Of a DNA stretch of 64,000 nucleotides, positions 1 to 11,000 are shown piece by piece. The notes under the pieces were generated by a model. The model did no database searches and had not been told where the DNA came from. It was given only the letters and a program-made list of their open reading frames with translations. The position numbers and the translations under genes were made by a program. Source of the stretch: Lineus longissimus (taxonomy: Eukaryota > Nemertea > Pilidiophora > Heteronemertea > Lineidae); contig NC_088314.1 of the NCBI RefSeq assembly GCF_910592395.1, positions 10,232,001-10,296,000 on the forward strand, read 5' to 3'. Within the stretch, counting starts at the first letter, position 1. The number at the start of each line of letters is the position of its first letter.

Positions 1-401
1 GAAGGGCCTAGGAGAGGCTGTAACTCTCGACTGGTATCTTTTTTAAGGCTGCAACGAAGAAGCACTTCATGACATTTAATGCTGTGTGACGATGACGACA
101 TAACTACCCTGGAGAATCTTTCAACTTGCTGAGCAGGCAGCTCTTCCAACTTGACCATGTCAATGAACTGGCCTGTCTTGGGAAATGAGAACATTTTCTC
201 TCAATGATGTTGAAAAAACTGTGTTGCGGGAGTCTTCCAAAGTAATAATGACGTCTTCATCTGGTACTTAGCTTCTTTTAACATGATTTGCATCACATAG
301 AGAGAAATATGTACCTGCTGGTCCACTGATTTGCCCTTTTGCAGTTAACAAACTTCAAAGCATATATGTACCAAGAATGTGTCCGAACTACAGAGTAACC
401 A

Positions 402-641
402 GGGCCAGGTTGTTCAAAGCCTGGTTAGTTATTACTTAACTTAGTGGATCCCTTGGGGTGCCGCTATAACTTGGCAGTAGCCCATGACAAAACCCTTGCA
501 GATCCACTAACTTAGCGGTGACATAGCGGCAGCTAAGCCTAACGGACAACGGCACAAATTTGGCGGCACGCTAAGGTTACGATGGTTTAGCGGCTGCCAA
601 ACCACCGTTAGCAGATAGCGGAGCTTTGAACCACTAGGCCC
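402..641. mobile_element. Inverted-repeat element (MITE)
   Basis: Termini GGGCCAGGTTGTTCAAAGC and the reverse complement GGGCCTAGTGGTTCAAAGC, about 240 bp apart. The interior is rich in TTAGCGG/GCCGCTAA palindromes. No clear target duplication. hAT-like at best. Confidence 0.5.
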
Positions 642-1013
642 AGGCTGTTAATTTACCTCAAAATGTAGTGGATATACATTGTCATATTATCAAAGTATTC
701 AGATGGACACAGGTTACTTTGGTAAATTTACCAATGAGCACATATTTTGGCTATTTTTCTTGCGATGCACACATTTTCTCCATGTCTCTACCAGGCACTA
801 TCCAGGGTAAGCTACTCATCAAGTTGGAAGGCCTGTCAATGGTACACAAGATTCTTGGTCACTTGAGGAACTGATTCACCGGGGTGATGGCATACAACAG
901 ATAACATGACATCATCATCAACCTAGGCGCTGTACTGCATCTGTTTTTATGAACTTTTTGATGCTGGCATCACTCTCAACCTGGCTGTTGATAGGTACAG
1001 TTGTTGGCCTTAT

Positions 1014-1598
1014 CAGTTCGGCAAACGTCAAAATTCAGCAGCGATGCCGTCTGAGGCAACTGTTGCCGTAAAGTGACACTTCCGGTGAAAATTGACACCA
1101 CAGCATTGAAAATCATGTGAGCATCGTTCGATTAATTCCGTTTTTTTTTGTTACTGCTGAAATGAATTAAAAAACACATATTTTACACACAAATTTGCGC
1201 CAGAATATTCTGCAGTACATGTCGTCTGCTGAGCCAGAGCTTACAAGACGGGGACATGGGACAGGTCGTATTAATTAGCTGTATTTGAGTAAGTGTATTA
1301 GAATTGAACCTCCATCAGTTGGTCTGATGCCACATTTCAGTGGAGGCCATTCTAAAAATTGAGAATTTTCAAAAATGCGTGGATAGACTTACATTTCCTT
1401 GGGTAAATATTTAGATCAATATCAGCTGCCCCCTATTAATCTATAAAGGAACCCCCGATCGGCAGCGCTCGGCCCCGAAGTTATCCCCAAGCTGAGGGAT
1501 ACTGCGTGAGGCATCCGAAGGATGCCGAATAAAGCAACCGTTGATTCCGGGGATTCCTCGAACGGCATCGCTGCCGAATTTTGACGTTTGCCGAACTG
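1014..1598. mobile_element. Inverted-repeat element flanked by TTAT
   Basis: Terminal repeats of about 37 bp starting CAGTTCGGCAAACGTCAAAA, near-identical at both ends, with TTAT directly outside each end (1010-1013 and 1599-1602). No coding frame inside. Confidence 0.7.
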
Positions 1599-2059
1599 TT
1601 ATTATAAGTTGGCTGGTTGTTTTCATTTCATAATGAAGAGGTACCAGACTCCCAGCGCAATCTACAGGAATTTATCAAAAGTCTGCTTCCCCTTGTTCAG
1701 TCTTGACCCAAACCAGTTCTGTCAAAAGGACCATCTAGATTTTTACCCTTTTAAAATTATGCTTAAAAGATTTGATACCTAATCAGGGTTTTGGTTATCC
1801 CATCTGGACCCCGTGAATATTGACCTAAACAGCAGGTCAAAAACATGAGGTGGGAGCCATGAGTTTGAGGTAAGATGACAGCCATGATCTCCCCACTCAA
1901 CGTCTTGATGACGCAACCAAAACCAACTTCTTAAATATTTTCCAAGCATCAAAAATAGAGGAATTTTGGTTTTGAAATTATCCCGTTTGCTTCCCTGCTT
2001 CAAATTTGAGAACAATGTCTCCTGTTCTAGAAGTGTATAAATATAGCATAGAATACTAA

Positions 2060-2743
2060 GGTAATATAACTCTTCAGCCTTATGGTGATATAGGTTCAGT
2101 CATTCTGAAGTTATCACATACATCCAATATAACTCTTCAGCCTTATGGCGATATAGGTTCAGTCATTCTTAAGTTATCACATACATCCAATATAACTCTT
2201 CAGCCTTATGGCGATATAGGTTCAGTCATTCTTAAGTTATCACATACATCCAATATAACTCTTCAGTCTAATGGCGATATAGGTTTAGTCATTCCTAAGT
2301 TATCACATACATCCAATATAAATCTTCAGTCTTATGGCGATAGGTTCAGTCATTCTTAAGTTATCACATTATATACATCCAATATAACTCTTCAGCCTTA
2401 TGGTGATATAGGTTCAGTCATTCTTAAGTTATCATATACATCCAATATAACTCTTCAGTCTTATGGCGATATAGGTTCAGTCATTCTAAAGTTATCACAT
2501 ACATCCAATATAACTCTTCAGTCTTATGGCGATATAGGTTCAGTCATTCTAAAGTTATCACATACATCCAATATAACTCTTCAGTCTTATGGTGATATAG
2601 GTTCAGTCATTCTTAAGTTATCATATACATCCAATATAACTCTTCAGTCTTATGGCGATATAGGTTCAGTCATTCTAAAGTTATCACATACATCCAATAT
2701 AACTCTTCAGTCTTATGGTGACAGCTTCAGTCATTCTAAAGTT
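2060..2743. repeat. 63-bp minisatellite, about 11 units
   Basis: The unit contains AATATAACTCTTCAGTCTTA and GATATAGGTTCAGTCATTCT. Units differ by a few substitutions (GCC or GTC TTAT; TAAAG or TTAAG). Not coding. Confidence 0.9.
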
Positions 2744-3302
2744 CTAGAATTCTAATAGGCAAATGAGAGAAAAGTACATCAAACCTGTAAAAACAGTAAG
2801 AAAAATGTCTGATGGATTTGTTTGAATGTAAGATACGTATAAAAAACGTATAAACAAACAATAAATGTATGAAGAGGCGTAAACTTATATGGAATCAAAG
2901 CTCTAAATGAATTGCGCAATATCCTCTATACAAACTTATTTATTAGCAGAGGCTGGTCAACTAGACTACCCGGGCAGCAGGCGCCATTTGCAGACGTCAC
3001 GGCCAACCTTGTCGCCTGGTACACCTTGAAGCACTACAATGCTCTTATCCACGCTATGTATTTTAACATTAGTCCTTTGCAGTGTTTTTATTAACACATT
3101 TTTTGCAGTTATCTTAAGAAAAGTTTCAAATGAATCAAGAAAAATTGTTTGTATGTTAATACGTATAGCGAAATTCGGTAGAGATGATGGAGTTCCATGT
3201 TTTTTTCCCAGAAACTAAAACCAGCATGATGTTGGCTGGATTAATGAATACAAGAGGCCAAAGCACCCATTGTTAAGAGGATATTTTGTCAATTGTAAAG
3301 TC
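2744..3302. other. Intergenic, nothing recognised
   Basis: AT-rich unique sequence between a minisatellite and an inverted-repeat element. The small open frames lack coding character. Confidence 0.3.
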
Positions 3303-3546
3303 GAAAGGGCTACGCCATTCGTAAAAAATTTGAAATTTGTAATTGAATTAGAAAATTTCCTTTCACGTAAATTTGTACTGAATAATAATTTTAGCATTGC
3401 CGTTCTGTAGACAGATATACAAATACTATACATACCAAGTTTCAGCCAATTTGTATGCATAATAACTGCTCAACAGCATTGTGTATTAACTGCATTTCTA
3501 TTTTCCTAGACCACAAGCGATTACGAACGGCGTACCCCATTAAAAA
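3303..3546. mobile_element. MITE family X (ACGAACGGCGTACCCC termini)
   Basis: Starts GAAAGGGCTACGCCATTCGT and ends ACGAACGGCGTACCCCATT, an imperfect terminal inverted repeat. Other copies are at 18975-19215, 42145-42385, a copy interrupted by another element (61795-62369), and a fragment at about 33963-34085. Confidence 0.7.
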
Positions 3547-3890
3547 ATGCTTACCTTAAAAGTTGTCACCAAAATGGGGAGCACTAGTTAATCAATATGA
3601 GTGTTCACTAATGTCTTGACAGAGTTATTGTGCAGAGGGCAGTCCTGGGATGTGTCAGAAAACATACACAAACATTCTACCTTGTCACCCAATGTGTACT
3701 TTTGGATGTATTTCTACGGCAGAACTGACAGCCGACTTCTGAAAATAGTCCGACTGTTTCGTGGGTTTCCCCAAAACCCTGAAACTAGAAGCATAAGACT
3801 ATGTATCTTTTTCTGCAGCACCCTCTACACAAGAACTCTGTCACTACAGATTGGTGATGGCCGGTACTAACGATAGCACTAATCCTTTAA

Positions 3891-4207
3891 CCCCTTCAGG
3901 ACGAGTCTCGCAAAATTGCGAGCATCGCAATAGCTCCGTTCTGGACGAATCTCGCAAAAATGCGAGATCGACGATCTTTTCACTACATCGGTTTTCCAGT
4001 CATTTCTAATGCCAATCCGCATTTTCTAACTGCCCGGAGGGGATTCCTGACATCCTGGGGAATACCTTTTCTATTCATGCCAACTTCATAGCGATTCTTG
4101 CACAGCCGATAATTTGCTTTCAAAAACTTTGGATGTTGACGAAAAAACTTGAAAAATATCCAGTCCAGAGCGGAGGTTTAGGAAAAAAATATTCAGTCCT
4201 GAAAGGG
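3891..4207. mobile_element. TTAA-flanked MITE (piggyBac-like ends), family 1
   Basis: TTAA on both sides (3887-3890, 4208-4211). The ends CCCCTTCAGGAC and GTCCTGAAAGGG are inverted repeats. Internal palindromes CTCGCAAAATTGCGAG and TCTCGCAAAAATGCGAGA. TTAA plus CCC.TT termini is the piggyBac pattern. Confidence 0.7.
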
Positions 4208-4213
4208 TTAAGG

Positions 4214-4906
4214 CAGAGTTTACATATGTTTTTTATGGGTCACACCTCTTGAGTCACATTTGATACAAGTGTACTGCCAAGTGGCAGCAATATACACCCG
4301 TCGCTCCCTACAAAACAATCCAATCATCTATCTGTGAGTGAACACATTTTTTACATTTTGCGTGTGACAGCCCCTAGTGGCCAAACCAGGAATGACATGA
4401 CATTGAAAATCAGCCTATGAGTTACTGTCACCTAGGGGTACATCTGTACATCGACTGCTTTCAAAAGATTCAGTGGTTACAAAATATGACTGCTTCATAA
4501 TTTGACAAAAACCTTCGCCTCCACAGATTAAGCATTACGAAACTGTTTTGCACTTGGCCTTATTAACATTGGAGAAGGTAGGTTCACAGTGTGATTTGGT
4601 AAAGGGAGAAGACGTGGGTGCTACACCAGACGGGCAAACCATTGGCCAGACAGGGGAGTCCTAGTTGTGCGTGTAGTGCATTGCATTAGTACTACATGTA
4701 CAGGTAACCCCCTCTTGGGCAGTACCCATTCACTCGTTCCCTGGGAACGGATGTGACCTGTTGTTCTTGACCAATTTTTTAATAACGCTTATCATCGAAG
4801 ATAAAACGGAAGATAAAGTTAAGTTTAAAGTTAAGCTATTTCTATTCAGATATACAAAAACATGCATACGCAGAAGATTATGATGTCATACCATAGATTA
4901 TCAAAC
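4214..4906. other. Downstream flank of the GRAMD4-like gene
   Basis: Unique sequence containing the presumed 3' UTR (about 4760-4906) with ATTAAA at 4778-4783 on the minus strand. Nothing else supported. Confidence 0.4.
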
Positions 4907-5044
4907 TTAGTTCGCAGAGGCGCCAACAGGAGGTGCCTCCACAGCCGGCTGACCAAATGACCATTCAAGATTGGCCCGTCTGCCAGCAATTATTATTGTC
5001 TCATAGGCCTCATCTCGATTCAGTAAGGCTCCAAATGTATAGGG
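4907..5044 (-). CDS. GRAMD4: GRAMD4-like exon 17 with stop codon
   Basis: 138 bp. It encodes PYTFGALLNRDEAYETIIIA and a Pro/Ala-rich tail, ending in TAA at 4907-4909. PYTFGALLNRDEAYETI is the end of the GRAM domain. A weak ATTAAA poly(A) signal lies at 4778-4783, 123 nt after the stop. Confidence 0.9.
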   Translation of the reverse strand, partial: PYTFGALLNRDEAYETIIIAGRRANLEWSFGQPAVEAPPVGASAN

Positions 5045-8000
5045 CTGCAAGAAAGAAGAGGGAGACAATAGAACAAGGTTGAGAGGCTCTGAGGGAGGTG
5101 GTTGGCCGTTGCACCGATTCTGACAACTAAATATAGGTCACGCATCATCATCATCTAATTTGCGTATCACTTTTATGTTGTCTGGATGGTTGTGAATCAT
5201 TAAGGTTTGACCATATGTACCGCCATTTTGACTAGACCTCCAAATCATAAAGCCATTATAACTTTTTCAAAACGTAGTGAATGCTCATTTCAAGGTCTGG
5301 AGTCTGTTCTTTGTTTTCCAGAGAACAGCCTCCAGGGTTTTAAATGAGCATTCAATTCATGTGGAAAGAGTTCTAATTGCTTTAAGATTTTGAGGTCTAG
5401 CCAAAATGACGGTACCTATGGTCAACCCTTAAAAAGTTTTGCATGAAAGCAAGAGGCCATTCACTAAAAGTGGTGAAATGGGAATTTCTTAAATCTTTCA
5501 TATCAAGCGTGGTAAAACTATGAAAGAATTGTCAAAAACTGTTTTGCTTGTCAGTTTCATACGTCATGTTCAGTAATGTAGTTTGGGTGGTGCAGCGCTA
5601 GAGTGCATGCACTCCAGATCGAGAGGCTATGAGTTCAAATGACTTTTTAAAAGTCAGTTTTCCTTCCAAAAAGCAATATTCATTATCAGAATACCAGCTG
5701 AGATTTGCACAAAAACATCTTTCAACTAAAGATAATTTGTACATGTAGGTAGATTTAGGGCCAGTTTGGTTTAAACACCAGACATGTTTAGACACTGTTT
5801 TACCAGTCTGCACTAAAATCACTTGCTGTTGAGTGGCCGGGGTTTAAATTTCCCGATACTCATATTACATTGATCAATAATGCAAATTCAATCCCCACAA
5901 CCCAACAGATAACCTGAAACCACTTATGAGCTGTGCCTAGTAAAAATTGACAGATATGATGTAGGTTTGCACCTGGCTTTGCCTGGGGGACCATTTTGGC
6001 ATCAAGCCACTCGTCTGTCAGCATTGTTGTCAAATAGACAGTGTCTTTTTGGTTGATAAAATTCTTCAAAGTCAGAGAGAATAACACTTTCAAATTTTTT
6101 GTTTGCTGATCTTTGCAATCGCAAACGTAAAACCAGTTGAAACGTGTTTAACATAAATCGCATAATAAAATCCCTGCCGAATTTAATGAGGCAGCCGTAC
6201 TTTGGAATCTATCACATTCTGTCAGCCCAAGCAACACCACCTCCCGAGGATTATAACAACAAGGATGAGGGTTTGTCAGCGGCACATGCAACTCTTACAA
6301 GGAATGTGGCACACCAGTGAGAGGACCGGGACACAATAGGGAGAGCTTATAGCTTTTAACGCATGCATGCACCAAGCGGAATATTTGAGGTCCAAATCTG
6401 GGCCATGACGCCAAAATGATGATGATCAGACAAATATGTTTCCCACTGAATTTGCTTTATTTTGTCTCATCAGGTCCCTTCACTCACTGCAAACAAGCAA
6501 CTTTTATTGCATCAATGTGCAATTTTTATCACGTGCAACCAAACCTGCTTCTCTGCGGGGGTCTTTGCAAGTGCCTGCGATAAGGAGTCTGTTATTGCAG
6601 TGAGGTGCGATAAATATTTGGCCCGCAGAGAAGAGATCTTACATTGCTGTGATAAAAACGCTTGTCTTTGGTGTGATTAAGGGCCTTGACACAACTTTTC
6701 CTATCCTTCCCACTTACCTTATCAATGCCTCCGACGTGTATCTCAAGGGCCATGCCACCACCAGGCATCCATGAGTAAGGCTTGGCCTGGAACCAAGAAT
6801 GTAAAGGTCATCAGCTGGATAGCGGTTTAACCTCTTGACTACCCCGACAGCTATAGCGGTCACAATCAAATACACGTGTTTACCGCCGACAGCTATAGCG
6901 GTCACAATCAAATACACGTGTTTACCGCCGACAGCTATAGCGGTCACAATCAAATGCACGTGTTTACCGCCGACAGCTATAGCGGTCACAATCAAATGCA
7001 TGTGTTTACCGCCGACAGCTATAGCGGTCACAATCAAATACACGTGTTTACCGCCGACAGCTATAGCGGTCACAATCAAATACACGTGTTTACCGCCGAC
7101 AGCTATAGCGGTCACAATCAAATACACGTGTTTACCGCCGATAGCAAAAGCGGTCACAATCAAATACACGTGTTTACCGCCGACCGCTTGTCGCTATAGA
7201 CCTTTGTGTGTATTGTTTGGTATGATCTGGCTCAGCTCTACTGGTGTATGACAGTGATGCAGGCATGTCATCACCCACCAACTTGAACAAAGTCCTATAG
7301 ATGGCGCTGCGGTGGCGGCGAAGACAATAGTTTTGCCAGATGCACGTGGCTGTGTAATGATACCAAAAAGGTGCCGGTATGGAACGGTTCAAACGGCCCG
7401 GTATGGAACGGTTCAAACGGCCCGGTATGGAATGGTTCAAACAGCCCGGTATGGAATGGTTCAAACGGCCCGGTATGGAACGGTTCAAACGGCCCGGTAT
7501 GGAACGGTTCAAACGGCCGGGTTGTCAAGAGGTTAAAGAGCACCACACTCACAGTCAAGAGGTGTTAGGTTTGCTTTTAGAAGAACTATCGATCAATGTT
7601 TTGACAGAAACAATTACATATGACGACACCTTATTGTGCTGAGCTGATCATAGTAAATATCACCAGTTTAGTTGTCTCATTTCTGAATGCACTAAGGATC
7701 TTAGTCAAAGAGAAGCCTCTGCAACAAAATATACTACTCCTACTAACTGTAGGAGGTATTATATTTCAAAAAATAATCGTGTGAGGGCCCAAGGGTCACC
7801 TCACTAAAAACTTTGTGAACTGATGCTCATATCGATGCTCCACATCTGGTGCACAGTTAAAACATGGTGGTCAAAACAGCTTTAAGGGGACAATATAGGC
7901 AGCAGCTAGGCAGGCAAGATAAAGTTACACAAAGCCGCCAATAGGGGTCTCTCACATCTCACAGTAGGTCAAAATGATTCACGCTTGTACAAGGGATATA

Positions 8001-11000
8001 TTTAGTGCTGAGTCTGACAAGACCAAGGGCCCTTACTGTGTATACTAGTCACTTGAAGATGGCCAAATTAGCACATCTCCTCCTGCCTATAGTCCCCCTT
8101 TAAGGTATCTTACCAGTCTTTTAGTGGTGAAGACTTGAATCCTAGGGGATGTCCAAATAAAGGCAAGTTTACAGTGGTTGTTACCATAGTTACCTTCTCT
8201 ATTTTGATAATATCGGTAAGTGGAATCACAAGATTTTTGGGAGTTTGTGTCTTGGACCTCTCAAAACATAGGAAGCTTCTGGTCAGGTAGAGCTTGCCAT
8301 TCTTGAAGGCAGACGTCAATGACTTCTCCCGGTTGATGAGGGTGCATCGCCGGCCACCACTCCATGCTGCAATATCAGAAAAGACAAACCAATTTTACTT
8401 ATTATGCAAATATAGTGATGAAGAATGACGACGCTAAATCTCTGAAAACAAGTAATTTACTGAGTATGGAAATGTGCTAAGCGCTATAGTTATTTCGTTA
8501 CAGACACATCATATAGATCTTTGTCACATGAGGTGAAAGTCTCGCGTCATAGCTCAAACATTGCAAAAATAAGAGCAGTTCAAAAATCTAATAGCAAAGA
8601 AAAAATTCAAGACTCTTATTTTCATAGTGTTTGAGCTGTGGATCTCACTTTAACTACATGTGCTTAAGATCTGTATGATGATATATTGGCACATTAACAA
8701 GGTAGAGCTCTCATACACCAAGAAACAATTCCATATTTTGATCAGCCGGGCTATGGAGAATTAATGCCTTGGGGTTGATGCGGATGTCCCTATCACCAAA
8801 GAAAAGCAACTTATGGCTAACCTCGTTGCTGGATCGCTAGAAGGATACAATAATCAGCTTCATTGGCATATAAATGCTGTAGCAATCAGCATTTTGAAAA
8901 GCACTTGATCAAGATTCGTCTCTTTTGATAAACATGCGTGGTTCTGATAAGAACCGTTTTTATCTTTATGATACAGCTGTCGCTTCTTTCTTGTTAACTT
9001 GCGGCGCCATCTTCCTCCTCTGCCTCTGATGTGGATGAGCCTCCCAACTCAATCTGGATCAACATCTCGATGATCTCATCCGACTTTTGCCGCATGTAGC
9101 AAACAAACGCATGCCTCACGCCCTCTACCGTCAGCACTCGTAACTGCAGGTTGTAGAGCATGACTTTGTTGTTATTGCGGACTGCCGTACCAATCTTGTC
9201 ATTCAGAACTTGGAGCTCCCGGTCGATGACTCGTATCTGCTGGCCGGCTTTGTTGATCTTCACCTCTGTGTGCTTCGTCATCTGCATCAATGTCTGAATG
9301 TCCATGCTGACTGGGACTTTAATTCTAGTATTAGATGTGACAAGGTCTTTAATTCTTGAAGTAATGTTCTCAAGAGTTCTTATACAAGTTATCACTTTCC
9401 AAGAATGATGCTTTTCAATCTTTACAGCAGTATTTATTCAATCTTCTCATCAATAACTTATAAGATAAGTGAATAAAACTCACAATTAATTTCTTAAGAA
9501 ACACATTGAGTGTTTGGTGGTGATTAGTCACATCAAATAGTGATATCTACTCAGTCATGAACCGGCCTCATAACAGCATATTGAGAAAGCCTTATTTCCG
9601 CTTGAGGAATTCTGAGCAACTTGAGGGTACACCAGTGATGATTACAGTACTTGTCAGCAATTAGGGTACTTCACAAACAAAGTAAGTGTTAAGTGCATGG
9701 TCAACTCTGTCAATTTGTGACCAGAGAGCTCACATCAGTGATGTGGAACTGTCATGGTACCCCCAAAGTGAGAAAAGCTGTGAAAAATTACCCACTCTTA
9801 TTCTTAACCTGTGTTTTAGTACTTGAAATCAGTATTTTCATACTACATAGGATCACCAAAACATTGTCTGGTGAGAAAATGCCTTAGGTTTTGCAATGAA
9901 TGTAACAATAACAAACATCGATTTCCAATGCCCACTAAGAAGAGTATGAAGTCACATGGAATGTGAAATGTCACTTTAGACAACTATCAGCTCATCTGAC
10001 AGGTTAAAAGAACCTTGGTTGATGCAGTGTGCCAGGAAAAGGACATCAAAACTTATAGCTAATCACTTCAGCCATGGACATCTTAACACTTGCAACTTCC
10101 AGCTGTTGTTCCCTTGTGACAATTACGCTGTGTTGGAGGTCAAGTTGGGCATAAATTGATGCATGCATATTTGTAATTCGTATTATCTCGCATGGAATGA
10201 GACTTGCCAGATACTGTAGAACGGAACATTTTTGCGTGCAGAATATTTTCGCAAATTTCGCGAGTAGGTCAGCCCGCGAAAATATTCTGCCGCTAAAAGC
10301 TTATTCCATGTCATTGTTGCCATGTTTCCACAGAGGCACTGCATACAGCTCGACCCTACATATATATCCCGCGCAATTAGCACATACACCTGCTTAATTA
10401 CTGCTAATATTGTGTGCTTATAGACTAAATTACTCGACTCAACAATATATTATATAGGTGACATTGACACTACAGCCCCATACACTAAGAGCTTAGGCAG
10501 TTTACTTGGAAAACAATTCTTCACTCGCGAAAGTATTCTGCCGCTTATATGTCCATCATTAGGCATTCGCGAAAATTTTATGCCACAAACATTTTCTGTT
10601 CTGCCCTGAAATATATTTATCATTTATTGTTGATTTCCATTTGGTAATCTTTACTTAATTACTGTGGTGGCACAGGTAACATGGCAATGTCACGTTGAGT
10701 AAGTGAGCGAGTGACTTAATTACAAGGTAAAAACAAGCTTGATTGGTTTTAATCAATCAAGCTAATTCTTAATTAGACTAGCTAATTCTTAATTAGCTAG
10801 TCTGTGCCCAATCACTCCAGAGTTGTTCTGTCAATTAGCACATATTGGCCATATTCAAAGACAAAACTGATGGATACTACCAAGTGAATCAAGCATTAAG
10901 AATAGCAAATGCAGTGCCAAACAGCATATTAAATTGTTAAAGTTGAAAGGAATAGACAAACAAGTGAGAAGCCTTTTCAGTTCCAACATGAGCCATTTTC

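Larger units (their letters stand above)
6831..7532. mobile_element. TTAA-flanked element containing two minisatellites
   Basis: TTAA at 6827-6830 and 7533-7536. Ends CCTCTTGACTACC and GGTTGTCAAGAGG form an inverted repeat. The interior is a 42-bp repeat array, a unique middle, and a 24-bp repeat array. It sits next to GRAMD4 exon 16 in intron 15. Confidence 0.75.

Noticed and set aside
5590-5645. Functional tRNA gene
   Set aside because: Only A- and B-box-like motifs are visible; acceptor and anticodon stems cannot be formed. Same for 51225-51300.
6714-7642. Long overlapping open frames on both strands over the 42-bp and 24-bp repeats
   Set aside because: Unit lengths divisible by three keep frames open automatically. 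There is no homology and the products are pure repeats inside a mobile element.
9306-9395. N-terminal extension of paralogue 1 upstream of the ATG at 9305
   Set aside because: There is no ATG in the extension, the TATA-like box lies within it, and homology to paralogue 2 starts at the ATG.
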